14,288 bases of DNA from Actinomycetes bacterium (GTDB taxonomy: Bacteria; Actinomycetota; Acidimicrobiia; Acidimicrobiales; RAAP-2). A program made the position numbers and the translations under genes. The notes beneath the pieces were generated by a model. It saw only the letters and a list, made by a program, of their open reading frames with translations, was not told the DNA's origin and made no database searches. Each line of letters opens with the position of its first letter. Positions within the stretch are counted from its first letter, which is position 1. Of the stretch, positions 1-7,278 are shown in pieces. The stretch is taken from positions 1 through 14,288 of the forward strand of contig JAJZFO010000149.1 in the NCBI GenBank assembly GCA_021805305.1, in the 5' to 3' direction.

Positions 1-2
1 GC

Positions 3-341
3 GCGCCCACTCCCGTGCCCACCACAACGGGTCAGCCAGTGACGCCGACGCCGTCGACCTCGACCGGCGTGGGACTGACCATCGTCTCTCCGAAGGTGGC
101 GCCCGGCGAGACCGAGACGCTCAGCGCTCGTTCCAACCGGCCCCATGACTCCTGTGACTTGACGGTGATCCTGCCCAGCGGGCGAGAGAGCACGGCTGAT
201 GGCCTGGGCTCGACGTCGGCCGACGCCCGCGGCCAAGCGACGTGGACCTGGCGAATCGGTTCGAGGACGGACGCGGGAACCGCGCACGTCACCGTGACCT
301 GCGGCGGGGGCGTTGCGCAGGGTACGTTCGTGATTTCCTGA
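3..341 (+). CDS. Secreted/surface protein, C-terminal Ig-like domain (5' truncated)
   Basis: The frame is open from the window edge to a TGA at 339-341, so only the 3' end is present; the GTG at 15 is probably internal because the Pro/Thr-rich stretch (APTPVPTTTGQPVTPTPSTS) already runs across it. After this flexible linker comes a domain of about 85 residues with an Ig-like beta pattern: alternating hydrophobic residues, a PSG turn, an ADARGQATWTW segment and two cysteines about 49 residues apart (HDSC and VTVTCGGG), which would suit a disulfide outside the cell. Such a linker plus C-terminal Ig-fold is common at the end of actinobacterial exported proteins, often after an enzymatic domain that here would lie outside the window. 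The next gene on the same strand starts about 130 bp later and is an unrelated integrase. The exact family is not identified; secretion is inferred from composition only. Confidence 0.7.
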   Translation, partial: APTPVPTTTGQPVTPTPSTSTGVGLTIVSPKVAPGETETLSARSNRPHDSCDLTVILPSGRESTADGLGSTSADARGQATWTWRIGSRTDAGTAHVTVTCGGGVAQGTFVIS

Positions 342-384
342 CCCATCGACACCGCCCCCAAGTAGTTAACCCTTGCGCCCGGGG

Positions 385-396
385 GTGACGCGTCAC
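385..396. promoter_or_regulatory. 12-bp perfect palindrome upstream of the integrase
   Basis: GTGACGCGTCAC is a perfect dyad in the short gap between the secreted-protein gene and the integrase. It sits 74 bp before the preferred GTG start of the integrase, so it could be an operator or a recombinase-arm site. The GTCAC/GTGAC word is common in this GC-rich DNA, so chance is possible. Confidence 0.25.
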
Positions 397-459
397 GACC
401 CCATCCATGTCGTACCAACGCGCGACCGATGGGTCGTCCAGAGGGTCGGCGGTCGAAAC

Positions 460-464
460 GAGGT
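460..464 (+). promoter_or_regulatory. Ribosome binding site fixing the integrase start
   Basis: GAGGT lies 5 nt before the GTG at 470. The longer in-frame alternative, ATG at 407, has no purine-rich motif at a useful distance and would add 21 residues with no similarity to the usual integrase N-terminus. Confidence 0.6.
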
Positions 465-469
465 ACGCA

Positions 470-1627
470 GTGGCGACACGACGTGCGAACCACGAGGGTT
501 CGATCTACCAACGCAGCTCCGACGGTAGGTGGATCGCCGCCATACGCACGGGCCGCGGACCCCAGGGCCAGCTCAGGCGCAAGTACGTCTCTGCTCGTTC
601 GCGTCGCGAGGTGGTGGTCAAACTCCGGGCCCTGCAACGCGAATTGGATGACGGGCTGCTCGCGCGAGACGGTCGCATCACCCTGACGGCACTCTTCGAG
701 CGCTGGTGCGAGGACGTCATGCGCCACCAGGTGCAGGCCAGCACCCTCAGGAACTACGCCAGCGTCGCCAGGGTGCATATCCTGCCGAGTCTCGGACACA
801 AGAGGTTGGCCGAAATCAACGTCACTGACGTCGACCACCTGCTCTCACTCAAGCGCGATCAAGGGCTCGCACCGTCGACGGTGCGCCGGATCCGTCTCGT
901 GCTCGCCCAGTGCCTAAATCAGGCGATCCGCTGGGGTCTGCTCGTTCGCAACGTCGCGGTCCTCTCCCACGCGCCCAAGGTGTCACGATCAGAGGGGCGC
1001 ACCCTCACTCCCGACCAAGCGCGTCACTTTCTCGCCGTCCTCAAGGGACATCGTCACGAGGCACTCTTCGCACTCATGTTGTCCACCGGACTACGCCGCG
1101 GAGAGGCGTTGGGACTGATGTGGAGCGACTTCGACCGTGACGCGGGCGTCATTCGCGTCTCGCGCCAACTCCGGCGCGAGGATGTTGGACTGGTCACCCG
1201 CGACACCAAGACCTTTCGCAGTCGTCGCGCCGTGAACCTGGCGGACCGAATGACGCTCACCCTCCTCGAACACGAGGTCGCCCAACGCGCCGAGCGCGAG
1301 AAGCGCGCCGACCGGTGGACCGATTCGGGATTCATCTTCACCACCACGCGAGGAACGCCCCTCGATCCGAGGAACCTCTACCGCGAGTTTCGCAAGATCT
1401 GCGACCAGGCGGGTCTGGGGCCCTGGCACCCTCACGAGTTGCGCCACTCGGCAGCCAGCCTGATGCTCGCCCAGGGGGTCAAGCTCCACGTGGTGAGCCA
1501 GGTCCTCGGCCACTCCTCAATTCGCATCACCTCTGACGTCTACGGCCACCTCCTCGAACCCGACCGCGAGCAGGCGGCCCTCGCCCTAGGGGCTCTGCTC
1601 TGGGATGACAACGACGAGTCGACCTGA
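470..1627 (+). CDS. Tyrosine recombinase / phage-type integrase
   Basis: A site-specific recombinase of 385 residues that would cut and rejoin DNA through a 3'-phosphotyrosine to integrate or excise an element. Residues 8-45 (GSIYQRSSDGRWIAAI...) match the AP2-like arm-binding domain, 70-165 is the SAM-like core-binding domain, and 175-370 is the catalytic domain. All catalytic residues are visible: R209 in STGLRRGE, K247 in TKTFRSRR, H322 and R325 in HELRHS, H348 in LGHSS and the nucleophile Y358 in VYGHL. Length is normal for the family. The GTG start is chosen for its GAGGT site; it gives MATRRANHEGSIYQR, the typical opening of these integrases. No excisionase, phage gene, tRNA or att repeat was found nearby, so it is either the border of an element lying mainly outside the window or a solitary remnant. 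The gene is intact. It converges with the DUF429 gene, 46 bp apart. Confidence 0.93.
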   Translation: MATRRANHEGSIYQRSSDGRWIAAIRTGRGPQGQLRRKYVSARSRREVVVKLRALQRELDDGLLARDGRITLTALFERWCEDVMRHQVQASTLRNYASVARVHILPSLGHKRLAEINVTDVDHLLSLKRDQGLAPSTVRRIRLVLAQCLNQAIRWGLLVRNVAVLSHAPKVSRSEGRTLTPDQARHFLAVLKGHRHEALFALMLSTGLRRGEALGLMWSDFDRDAGVIRVSRQLRREDVGLVTRDTKTFRSRRAVNLADRMTLTLLEHEVAQRAEREKRADRWTDSGFIFTTTRGTPLDPRNLYREFRKICDQAGLGPWHPHELRHSAASLMLAQGVKLHVVSQVLGHSSIRITSDVYGHLLEPDREQAALALGALLWDDNDEST

Positions 1628-1673
1628 CGCGATGGACCATACGATCAACCCCTCGGACCTCGGGGACACCGGG

Positions 1674-2429
1674 TCAGCCGCCCAGAGGTCCCCCGGCGAC
1701 CAACGCATCCAGACTCCCCACGTGAGGCACGGCGATCCAGCCCTCGCGACGCACCGTCGACATCTCATCCTTGGGTGGAGCGACGACGAGGCTCGTCGCG
1801 GCGGCGCGCGCGACCATTGCCGCGACCACCGCATCTAGGGCGTCGTCCTCGCGCCGACAGAGTTCGACGTCGCTCTCGGCAATCTCGAGCCAGGGCGACC
1901 GGTCGAGCAACTCACCGACCAATCGAGCGCGCGCGCCCGCGTTCTTGTTCTTGTACGGTCGCTTCTCGAAGCCCCAGGCGCGCAAGGCCGCCGCGGGATA
2001 GACCTCGACCACGACGCCCGAGCCGTCGCGAGCGACGTCGAAGGGGAGACGTGAGAGCAGTGCCGCCGCACGCATCGTCGGAATCGCGATTCGGTCGGCC
2101 GACACCGACAACGGCGGACGACTACCGGGAATCCGGGCGACCTCGCGATCGGTGAAGCGCAATCGGTAGCGGGCATTGTCGCGGTGGTCGTACTCCAGCG
2201 GCCAGGGGCCCATCTGGGAGTGCTGGGTCAGCGCGTCGACGAAGGCGACCGGCCATCCCAGGGGCACGTCGATCCCGAGTTTGTCGACATCGTCGAGGAG
2301 AGCGATAATCTCATGATCCTTGACATCGACCTGCAGTCGTTCGACCGTCGCGGCGCCCTTCGTCCACTCGATGACGCAGATCGCGGTCTTCTTGTCCTGG
2401 GAGGCGAGGTCGACGCCAGCGGTGCGCAT
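1674..2429 (-). CDS. DUF429 family protein (predicted RNase H-like nuclease fold)
   Basis: A 251-residue protein of the DUF429 family, predicted to have an RNase H-like fold; its biochemical role is not established. Family signs seen here are an N-terminal AGVDLAS with D7, GIDVPLGWP with D54, RFTDREV around residue 91, VVEVYPAAALRAWG around 140-152, the acidic DDALDAVVAAMVARA at 195-209 (D195, D196, D199) and the closing EGWIAVP at 229-235. The three acidic positions would suit a metal site. The start ATG at 2429 is the only one that keeps the N-terminal strand; no Shine-Dalgarno is visible, but a TANNNT word (TACGCT, 2436-2441) ends 6 nt upstream, which would fit leaderless transcription. 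It is convergent with the integrase and stands apart from the DUF1801 gene, so no operon is suggested. Confidence 0.85.
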   Translation of the reverse strand: MRTAGVDLASQDKKTAICVIEWTKGAATVERLQVDVKDHEIIALLDDVDKLGIDVPLGWPVAFVDALTQHSQMGPWPLEYDHRDNARYRLRFTDREVARIPGSRPPLSVSADRIAIPTMRAAALLSRLPFDVARDGSGVVVEVYPAAALRAWGFEKRPYKNKNAGARARLVGELLDRSPWLEIAESDVELCRREDDALDAVVAAMVARAAATSLVVAPPKDEMSTVRREGWIAVPHVGSLDALVAGGPLGG

Positions 2430-2512
2430 CGAAAAAGCGTAATCACACCGAGGTCGAGGGAGGCGTCAGGCCCCCGGCGATCACGGCGAGGGGTCACGCC
2501 CGCGCGACCTCG

Positions 2513-2690
2513 TCACCTGAGCAGTGTCTCCACGGCCCGTGCGGCGATGTGCGCCATCGGCATCGCGCAGAGAGCTCGAGCGGCGCCGTGCCTCGGCGAG
2601 AAAGTGTTCACCCTCGTGGACGGCGCGGCTGGCCTCGCGGATCTGCGACCGCGGCGTCGTCAGGCAGCGCGGCCCGAGCCCCAATCTTCG
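2513..2690 (-). pseudogene. Possible frameshifted gene remnant, unknown family
   Basis: On the minus strand one frame reads QIREASRAVHEGEHFLAEAR and then loses sense, while a neighbouring frame continues with HGAARALCAMPMAHIAARAV followed by ETLLR and a TGA at 2513-2515. An upstream piece, ARAALPDDAAVADPR, lies in yet another frame. Joined, these would make a plausible helical protein of some 60 residues, so one or two indels in a small gene would explain the pattern. No family was recognised and there is no clear start or ribosome site. In GC-rich DNA, Ala/Arg-rich chance frames are frequent, so confidence is low. Confidence 0.25.
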
Positions 2691-2784
2691 AATAGTTGGG
2701 TGATGGGCACCTGATCACCTCCGGTAGCCGACCTCCCGTCAGGTCTCGGAATAGACGCGCGGATAATGAATGTCACGACGCCTC

Positions 2785-2805
2785 ACATCAAATTTGTATT
2801 GATGT
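2785..2805. repeat. Inverted repeat in AT-rich spacer
   Basis: ACATCAA (2785-2791) and TTGATGT (2799-2805) are exact reverse complements with a 7-bp A/T-rich centre. It also lies between two copies of TGTCACG (2771-2777 and 2804-2810). The dyad could be an operator or a factor-independent stop for the DUF1801 gene read from the right, although no T-run follows on that strand. Confidence 0.35.
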
Positions 2806-2870
2806 CACGGTCATTAGCCTCGATTCATCGGGCCGGTCCACGCGACCGGTGATGAACACCCGCCTAGTCC

Positions 2871-3281
2871 CTAACCGACCGCGCGCTTGAGTAGCTCGAT
2901 TAGCCTCTTCTTGTCGGCGACGGTCAACTTGGTCACGGCGTAGGAGGTGGGCCACATATTGCCCTCATCGACGTGAGCGGCCTCCTGGAACCCCACGGTG
3001 GCGTAGCGCACCTTGAACTTGGCGGCGCTCTGGAAGAACACGACGACCTTGCCCTCGGCGTCGACGTAGGCGGGCATGCCATACCACGTCTTGGGTCGCA
3101 GGTCGGTGTGCTTGGTCACCAACTCGTGAACGGCCTCGGCCAATTCCTTGTCCGTGCCGGTCATCGCGTCGATGGCCGCACGACACGCCGCCGCGAGGTC
3201 TGCCCCCTCCTTGGCCGCCTTGGCTTCGGCAGCCGCGGCGCGCATAGCGGCCCTTTCTTCCTTGGTGAACGTTGAACTCAT
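2871..3281 (-). CDS. DUF1801 domain protein
   Basis: A small cytosolic protein of 136 residues from the DUF1801 family (related to YdhG-like proteins, some described as iron-chaperone-like); its role is not settled. An Ala/Lys-rich N-terminal helix (residues 6-24) precedes the domain, whose hallmark KTWYGMPAY is at residues 64-72, followed by the strand VVVFFQSAAKFKVRYATVGF. The frame could extend 18 codons further upstream, but the ATG at 3281 has a GGGGAGAG ribosome site 2-9 nt before it on the mRNA and the typical MSSTFTKEERAAM opening, so the shorter form is preferred. It ends in LLKRAVG, a normal family end. The upstream exporter operon ends 94 bp before it on the same strand; co-transcription is possible but functionally unsupported. 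Confidence 0.85.
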   Translation of the reverse strand: MSSTFTKEERAAMRAAAAEAKAAKEGADLAAACRAAIDAMTGTDKELAEAVHELVTKHTDLRPKTWYGMPAYVDAEGKVVVFFQSAAKFKVRYATVGFQEAAHVDEGNMWPTSYAVTKLTVADKKRLIELLKRAVG

Positions 3282-3375
3282 GGCTCTCCCCATCGACGTC
3301 TGGTGTACGACTCGCAAACTAGTACCCCGAGCCATCGCGGTGCTTCTCGAATCCTGCTTCTCGGCGAGTGCCTCG

Positions 3376-5898
3376 CTAGGCGATGAGTTGGCGCGATACG
3401 CCGGCGGGCTCGCGCCACGCGAAGAGCCAGCCCACGACCGTCGCCGCTGCGGGCATGGCCACGAGGATCAAGAGTAGATTCATCACCGGCACCGAGGCCA
3501 GTGACGACACGCCGTCGAGCGCACTGGTTCGGCTGAAGCCGAGCAGTGCCACGTAGGCGGCGCTCGTGCCCATCAGCGCACCCACGAAAGCGAGGGCGCC
3601 GGCCGTCGTCGCCGTGAGCGCTCGTCGCGTCCAGCGACTGGCGCCCGTCGCCATCAGGATCCGCAGATCGCCTGCGGTCTCGCTGCGGATGAGGCCGATG
3701 GTCATCGCGAGAATCCCCAGGGCCAGCACGACGCCCACGAGGGTCGCCCAGTCAACGATGGTGGCCGACGTAGGCATGCTCGACCGACTCTCGACCGAGA
3801 GACCCGCCGCGGCGGCGGCGCCACGCACACTCGTCAGTTGACTCGCACTCAAGGGTGAGGGCGTCTCGACCAACCAACCCGACGTCACCGGGGTGAGCCC
3901 GAGCTTCTTGAGCGCGTATTCGGTGATCACCGTGTTGGGCGCCGACGTCCCCGAGGGAAGAGTCGTGATCTCTTGGATGACGGGATTGGCCTCGCACGTC
4001 GTCGCGGGGCACGGCCACGACGAACCACTCGGGGCGCCCGACGAGGCCTTGCCCGCGTCGCGGAAGTAGTTCCCGTAGACGATCTGCATCTCGCTCAGGT
4101 TGGAGAAACCCGGGCGCATCGAGAGGACTTCGGCGTTGGGGCGAAGGGCGGAGGTCCTCACCCCGAAGTCGCGCAGCAACTGCGGGGTGGCGACGTAGAG
4201 GGGGCCGGAGTAACTACGTCCCGTCGCGGCGTGCTGCAGTGTCGCACTGGTGGTCTCGAGCGTGACCACCGTACGAGACCCCACCGAGGTGGCGATAGCC
4301 ATCGCATCCTTGGCCAACGACGCGAGTCGCGGGCCCGTGACGGCGCCGGGTTGGGAGGCGTTGCCAGGGCCGCCGGGACCGTAGGGTCCATTCGGCGTGT
4401 AGATGATGATCTGCGACGACGACAGGTTGGGCCCCGCGTAGTCGAGCACGTTGCCAAAGCGCGCCGCCGAGGCGATGATCACGACCACGGCGATGAGAAC
4501 GCCCATGCTGATGGCCCCTAAGGCGGCGCCCGAGCGGGCGCGATATCGCGCCAGGTCGCGCATGGACATGCGAATGGTCAAGGGCGCGTGTCGCGACGCG
4601 CGGTCGAGCAAGGTCAATACGAAGGGTGACAACAACACGACCGCGACGATCAGGGTGATGAAACCCAGGGCGAGGGCTCCGACGCCGGCGCCCTTGGCCC
4701 CACTCGCACCCGCGACGCCGAGGAGGAGGAAGGCGACGACGACGAGCACGACTCCGGGGCCCGCGCTACGGCGCAGTTGACGAGGTGGTGCGGGGCGCCC
4801 CGCCAGTGCGGCCACCGTGGAGATACGCGTCATGGCGTTCGCCGGACGCACCGAGGCGACGTAGGCCGCGACGACCGCGAGAACCATGGCGAGGATGATC
4901 ACCGCCCAAGGTAGTTCGAAGACCCCCACCACGTGATGCGCACTGGTCTCGAGGACGGGCCGATACGCCAGCCAGGCCGCCACACCCAGGACGAACCCCC
5001 CGGCCGCTCCCACCAGTCCCACGAGAAGGCCATTCGCGCGTACCACCAGTCGCAGGTGCGCGTCGGAGGCACCGAGTGCGCCCAACATCCCAATGGCGCG
5101 CAGTCGTCGTTGGGCGACGACGGTGAAACCCGCGATCGCCACGAGGGCGATCATCATCATCGCCATGGTGACCAGCGCGATCGAGATGGTCTCGGGGTTG
5201 AGCACGTTTCCCTGCACCACCATCTGGGTCGTGATGACGTTGGTACCCAGTCGCTTGGGCGACGTCCCCGCGGGCGCGTCGAACAACACGGTGATCGACG
5301 TCGGCGAGGTGACTTGCCCGGGTGTGACCAGGGCGAACTGATCGAGGAGGTTTTGGGGATTCTCCACGATGCCCACCACCGTTCGCGAGACGTTGCCCTC
5401 GCGCCAGACGCCGCCGAGCCTCACGCCGAGCTCTGAAGCGACCCCCGCACTGAGGTCGACCTCGTGGGAGTTGCGCACGAACCGTCCCGAAGTGATCGCC
5501 AACAGGCTACGTCCGTAAGGTCCCGCGGGATCCTGTGCGCGCAGGTCGAAGGTGTCCACCGACCCCCGCACGGTGATCGTCTGGTTGTCGATCCGCTCGA
5601 TGGTCCCGTAGCGCTGGTGGAGCGCCGCGATCTCGGCGCTGGTCGTGGCGTTCGCCGCAGAGAACGTCGCGAGGTCGCGAGCGCTGCCGAATCCGACGTA
5701 GGGCTTGAGGGGGGTGTTGACCGCGACGCCCACGGCCACGGTGGTGACCGCCACCGAGAGCACGATCAAGGAGAGGACCAGGAGCTGTTGACGCCACTCG
5801 CGACGCAACAGTCGCCACGACCACCGGATCACCGCGCGCCGCGCGGGCAGGCCCCCGTCGAGGGGCCGCTCCTCTTGGCCCGGGTCGACCATGGTCAC
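3376..5898 (-). CDS. ABC transporter permease with two FtsX domains (MacB/LolCE-like)
   Basis: An integral membrane protein of 840 residues, the permease of the ATPase encoded just upstream. About ten membrane segments are visible (roughly 39-60, 238-260, 289-312, 329-350, 380-398, 406-431, 455-478, 716-736, 760-786, 805-826). The layout is that of a duplicated FtsX permease: first extracytoplasmic domain 61-237, first FtsX core 238-352, a middle membrane group, second extracytoplasmic domain 480-715, second FtsX core 716-830. The RRLRAIGMLGALGAS and DLRILMATGASRW segments are the usual coupling helices that touch the ATPase. A Gly/Pro-rich run (residues 502-513) and a CPATTC cysteine pair (630 and 635) lie in the second outer domain. 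Relatives export peptides, antibiotics or lipoproteins, or transmit force to cell-wall enzymes; the substrate cannot be read. The GTG start overlaps the ATPase stop as GTGA, indicating translational coupling; an ATG two codons on is an alternative. Confidence 0.92.
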   Translation of the reverse strand: MTMVDPGQEERPLDGGLPARRAVIRWSWRLLRREWRQQLLVLSLIVLSVAVTTVAVGVAVNTPLKPYVGFGSARDLATFSAANATTSAEIAALHQRYGTIERIDNQTITVRGSVDTFDLRAQDPAGPYGRSLLAITSGRFVRNSHEVDLSAGVASELGVRLGGVWREGNVSRTVVGIVENPQNLLDQFALVTPGQVTSPTSITVLFDAPAGTSPKRLGTNVITTQMVVQGNVLNPETISIALVTMAMMMIALVAIAGFTVVAQRRLRAIGMLGALGASDAHLRLVVRANGLLVGLVGAAGGFVLGVAAWLAYRPVLETSAHHVVGVFELPWAVIILAMVLAVVAAYVASVRPANAMTRISTVAALAGRPAPPRQLRRSAGPGVVLVVVAFLLLGVAGASGAKGAGVGALALGFITLIVAVVLLSPFVLTLLDRASRHAPLTIRMSMRDLARYRARSGAALGAISMGVLIAVVVIIASAARFGNVLDYAGPNLSSSQIIIYTPNGPYGPGGPGNASQPGAVTGPRLASLAKDAMAIATSVGSRTVVTLETTSATLQHAATGRSYSGPLYVATPQLLRDFGVRTSALRPNAEVLSMRPGFSNLSEMQIVYGNYFRDAGKASSGAPSGSSWPCPATTCEANPVIQEITTLPSGTSAPNTVITEYALKKLGLTPVTSGWLVETPSPLSASQLTSVRGAAAAAGLSVESRSSMPTSATIVDWATLVGVVLALGILAMTIGLIRSETAGDLRILMATGASRWTRRALTATTAGALAFVGALMGTSAAYVALLGFSRTSALDGVSSLASVPVMNLLLILVAMPAAATVVGWLFAWREPAGVSRQLIA

Positions 5899-6626
5899 GA
5901 CGCCGGAGGGGTCGCGACGTCGCCGAGCAGGTCCTCGGGCCGGGGGGCCGGCAGCGTCTCATCCACCGCCCTACCGTCACGCAGGAACACCACCCGGTCC
6001 GCCCACGAGGCGAGTTTCGCGTCGTGGGTCACGACCAGTGCCGCGACCCCACGGTGGCAGGCCGCCAGAATCATGCGCATGACGGCCTCGCCGTTGACCG
6101 AATCCAGCGCGCCCGAGGGCTCGTCGGCCAGGAGCAGATGACGTTCGCCCACCACCGCGCGAGCGATGGCGACACGTTGGCGCTCCCCACCGGACAACTC
6201 ATCGGGGAAGCGCTCGGCTCGCTCGGCGAGACCGAGTTCTTCGAGGGCCGCCATCCCCTGGGTCCGCGCCTTCTTGAGCGAGACGCCGTCGAGTTCGAGG
6301 GGCAGCGACACGTTCTCGACCGCACTCAGTCCCGCCAGGAGATTGAAGTCCTGAAACACGTAGCCAATGGTGCGTCGGCGAAGGCGCGCCTTCTCGTCGC
6401 GCGACATCGTCACGACGTTGTGTCCGTCGACCAGCACGTCGCCCGTGCTCGGCGACTCGAGGCTCCCCGCGATGGTCAACAACGTGGATTTTCCCGATCC
6501 GCTCGGACCCATGATCGCCACGAGGGAGCCACGCTCCACCGCGAGATCGATGTCACTGATCGCGTCGACTTCGGTGTTGCCCTCGCCGTAGACCTTTGAG
6601 ACCTTCCTCATTTCCAACATGCTCAT
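5895..6626 (-). CDS. ABC transporter ATP-binding protein (LolD/MacB type)
   Basis: The 243-residue ATPase that powers the FtsX-type permease downstream. Motifs are complete: Walker A GPSGSGKST at 40-48, Q-loop Q92 in YVFQDFNLL, signature LSGGERQR at 144-151, Walker B HLLLADEPSGALD at 163-175 with catalytic E169, and switch histidine H201. The FNLLAGLSAVENV and LADEPSGALD wordings are those of the LolD/MacB/FtsE-like branch, which always works with FtsX-type permeases rather than with importers. Its ATG overlaps the PadR stop (ATGA) and its stop overlaps the permease start (GTGA), so the three genes form one tightly coupled operon under PadR control. Nothing is missing or odd. Confidence 0.95.
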   Translation of the reverse strand: MSMLEMRKVSKVYGEGNTEVDAISDIDLAVERGSLVAIMGPSGSGKSTLLTIAGSLESPSTGDVLVDGHNVVTMSRDEKARLRRRTIGYVFQDFNLLAGLSAVENVSLPLELDGVSLKKARTQGMAALEELGLAERAERFPDELSGGERQRVAIARAVVGERHLLLADEPSGALDSVNGEAVMRMILAACHRGVAALVVTHDAKLASWADRVVFLRDGRAVDETLPAPRPEDLLGDVATPPAS

Positions 6627-7219
6627 CGGCGTGCCCCCGTCCGGCGCGCGACGCGCGGCGCCTCGTTGGTTTCGCTACCGTCGGACTCGCGCATCTCGGC
6701 GTCGAGACTCGCGCGGCGTAGTCGACCGTCGGCGGAGTCGAGCCAGCGCACCACCGCGTCGAGACGGTAGAGCTCCGCGTCGACGGCCAGGGCGAAGGCG
6801 AGGTCGAAATGAGCCTCATCCTCCTTGAGCCGTGTCCACTGCTGCATCAATTGCACCAAGTACCGACGGTGCACCTGGATCACGTCGCTGACGTTCACGC
6901 CGGGAATACGAGAAGCCACCAGGATCTTGATGACCAGTTCGTCGCGCGGTGGTCGGGCGAGGTCGGGGGGCGTACGCAACCAACGAGCCAGTTCCGACTT
7001 GCCACGTGCAGTGATGCGATAGTTCCGTTGACGTTCGTCCGCGTCGGCGTCGTCGACCTCGGCCAGTCCGTCCCTCTCGAGTCGGTCGAGAGTCGTGTAG
7101 ACCTGTCCCACATTGAGTGGCCACACCGCGCCCGTGTTTAACTCGAACTCCTGGCGAAGCTGGAATCCGTATTTGGGCCCCTCGCTTAAGAGAGCGAGTA
7201 GCGAGTGTTTGACGGTCAC
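6623..7219 (-). CDS. PadR family transcriptional regulator
   Basis: A 198-residue DNA-binding protein. Residues 1-75 are the PadR winged helix: LLALLSEGPKYGFQLRQEFE, then VWPLNVGQVYTTLDRLERDG as recognition helix region, then the wing ERQRNYRITARGKSEL. Residues 90-170 form the helical dimerisation part usual in the longer PadR proteins (Vir_act_alpha_C type), followed by a disordered charged tail. PadR proteins are mostly ligand-released repressors of adjacent exporters, and here the regulator is first in an operon with an ABC exporter, which points to self-repression lifted by a toxic or exported compound (inference). The GTG start is used because a GGGGG ribosome site lies 7 nt before it. 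A dyad at 7240-7252 upstream is the likely operator. Confidence 0.93.
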   Translation of the reverse strand: MTVKHSLLALLSEGPKYGFQLRQEFELNTGAVWPLNVGQVYTTLDRLERDGLAEVDDADADERQRNYRITARGKSELARWLRTPPDLARPPRDELVIKILVASRIPGVNVSDVIQVHRRYLVQLMQQWTRLKEDEAHFDLAFALAVDAELYRLDAVVRWLDSADGRLRRASLDAEMRESDGSETNEAPRVARRTGARR

Positions 7220-7239
7220 CTCTATACCCCCACGTTGAA

Positions 7240-7264
7240 CATACTCAGTATGCTACTCAATATG
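7240..7264. promoter_or_regulatory. Probable PadR operator (dyad plus near direct repeat)
   Basis: CATACTCAGTATG at 7240-7252 is a perfect inverted repeat about one central base. TACTCAGTATG (7242-7252) recurs as TACTCAATATG (7254-7264), 12 bp further. The element stands 20-45 bp before the padR start, in an A/T-rich island within GC-rich DNA, and covers the proposed -10 region. Position and symmetry are what a self-repressing PadR would need; binding itself is inferred. Confidence 0.65.
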
Positions 7265-7278
7265 TATGTGAGTGACAA
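7250..7278 (-). promoter_or_regulatory. Candidate promoter of the padR-ABC exporter operon
   Basis: Read on the minus strand, TTGTCA (7278-7273) and TAGCAT (7255-7250) are separated by 17 bp, matching -35 and -10 boxes at 5/6 and 4/6. The -10 box lies inside the PadR dyad pair, so repressor binding would block polymerase. The exact boxes are uncertain because the repeats offer other T/A-rich choices. Confidence 0.4.

Larger units (their letters stand above)
2430..2870. other. 440-bp intergenic region with possible decayed reading frame and inverted repeats
   Basis: No intact gene was recognised here. The part 2513-2690 (minus) has coding-like fragments in two or three frames (see separate entry). 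The part 2697-2870 is visibly richer in A/T than its surroundings and holds two inverted repeats: GGTGAT (2699-2704) with ATCACC (2714-2719), and ACATCAA (2785-2791) with TTGATGT (2799-2805). The region is upstream of the DUF429 gene and downstream of the DUF1801 gene. Confidence 0.6.

Noticed and set aside
407..469. Longer integrase start at ATG 407
   Set aside because: No ribosome site near it, extra 21 residues are not family-like, and GTG 470 has GAGGT at the right distance.
32..838. Long open frame on the minus strand (268 codons)
   Set aside because: It lies antisense to the secreted-protein end and the N-terminal half of the integrase, shows no domain, and arises from the GC-rich third positions of the + strand genes.
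1628..1673. CCCC...GGGG stem between the integrase and DUF429 genes as a two-way terminator
   Set aside because: Only four pairs with a mismatched interior and no T-run on either side.
3341..3363. Direct repeat TGCTTCTCG (3341-3349 and 3355-3363)
   Set aside because: Only two 9-bp copies in a short intergenic gap with no flanking structure; probably chance.
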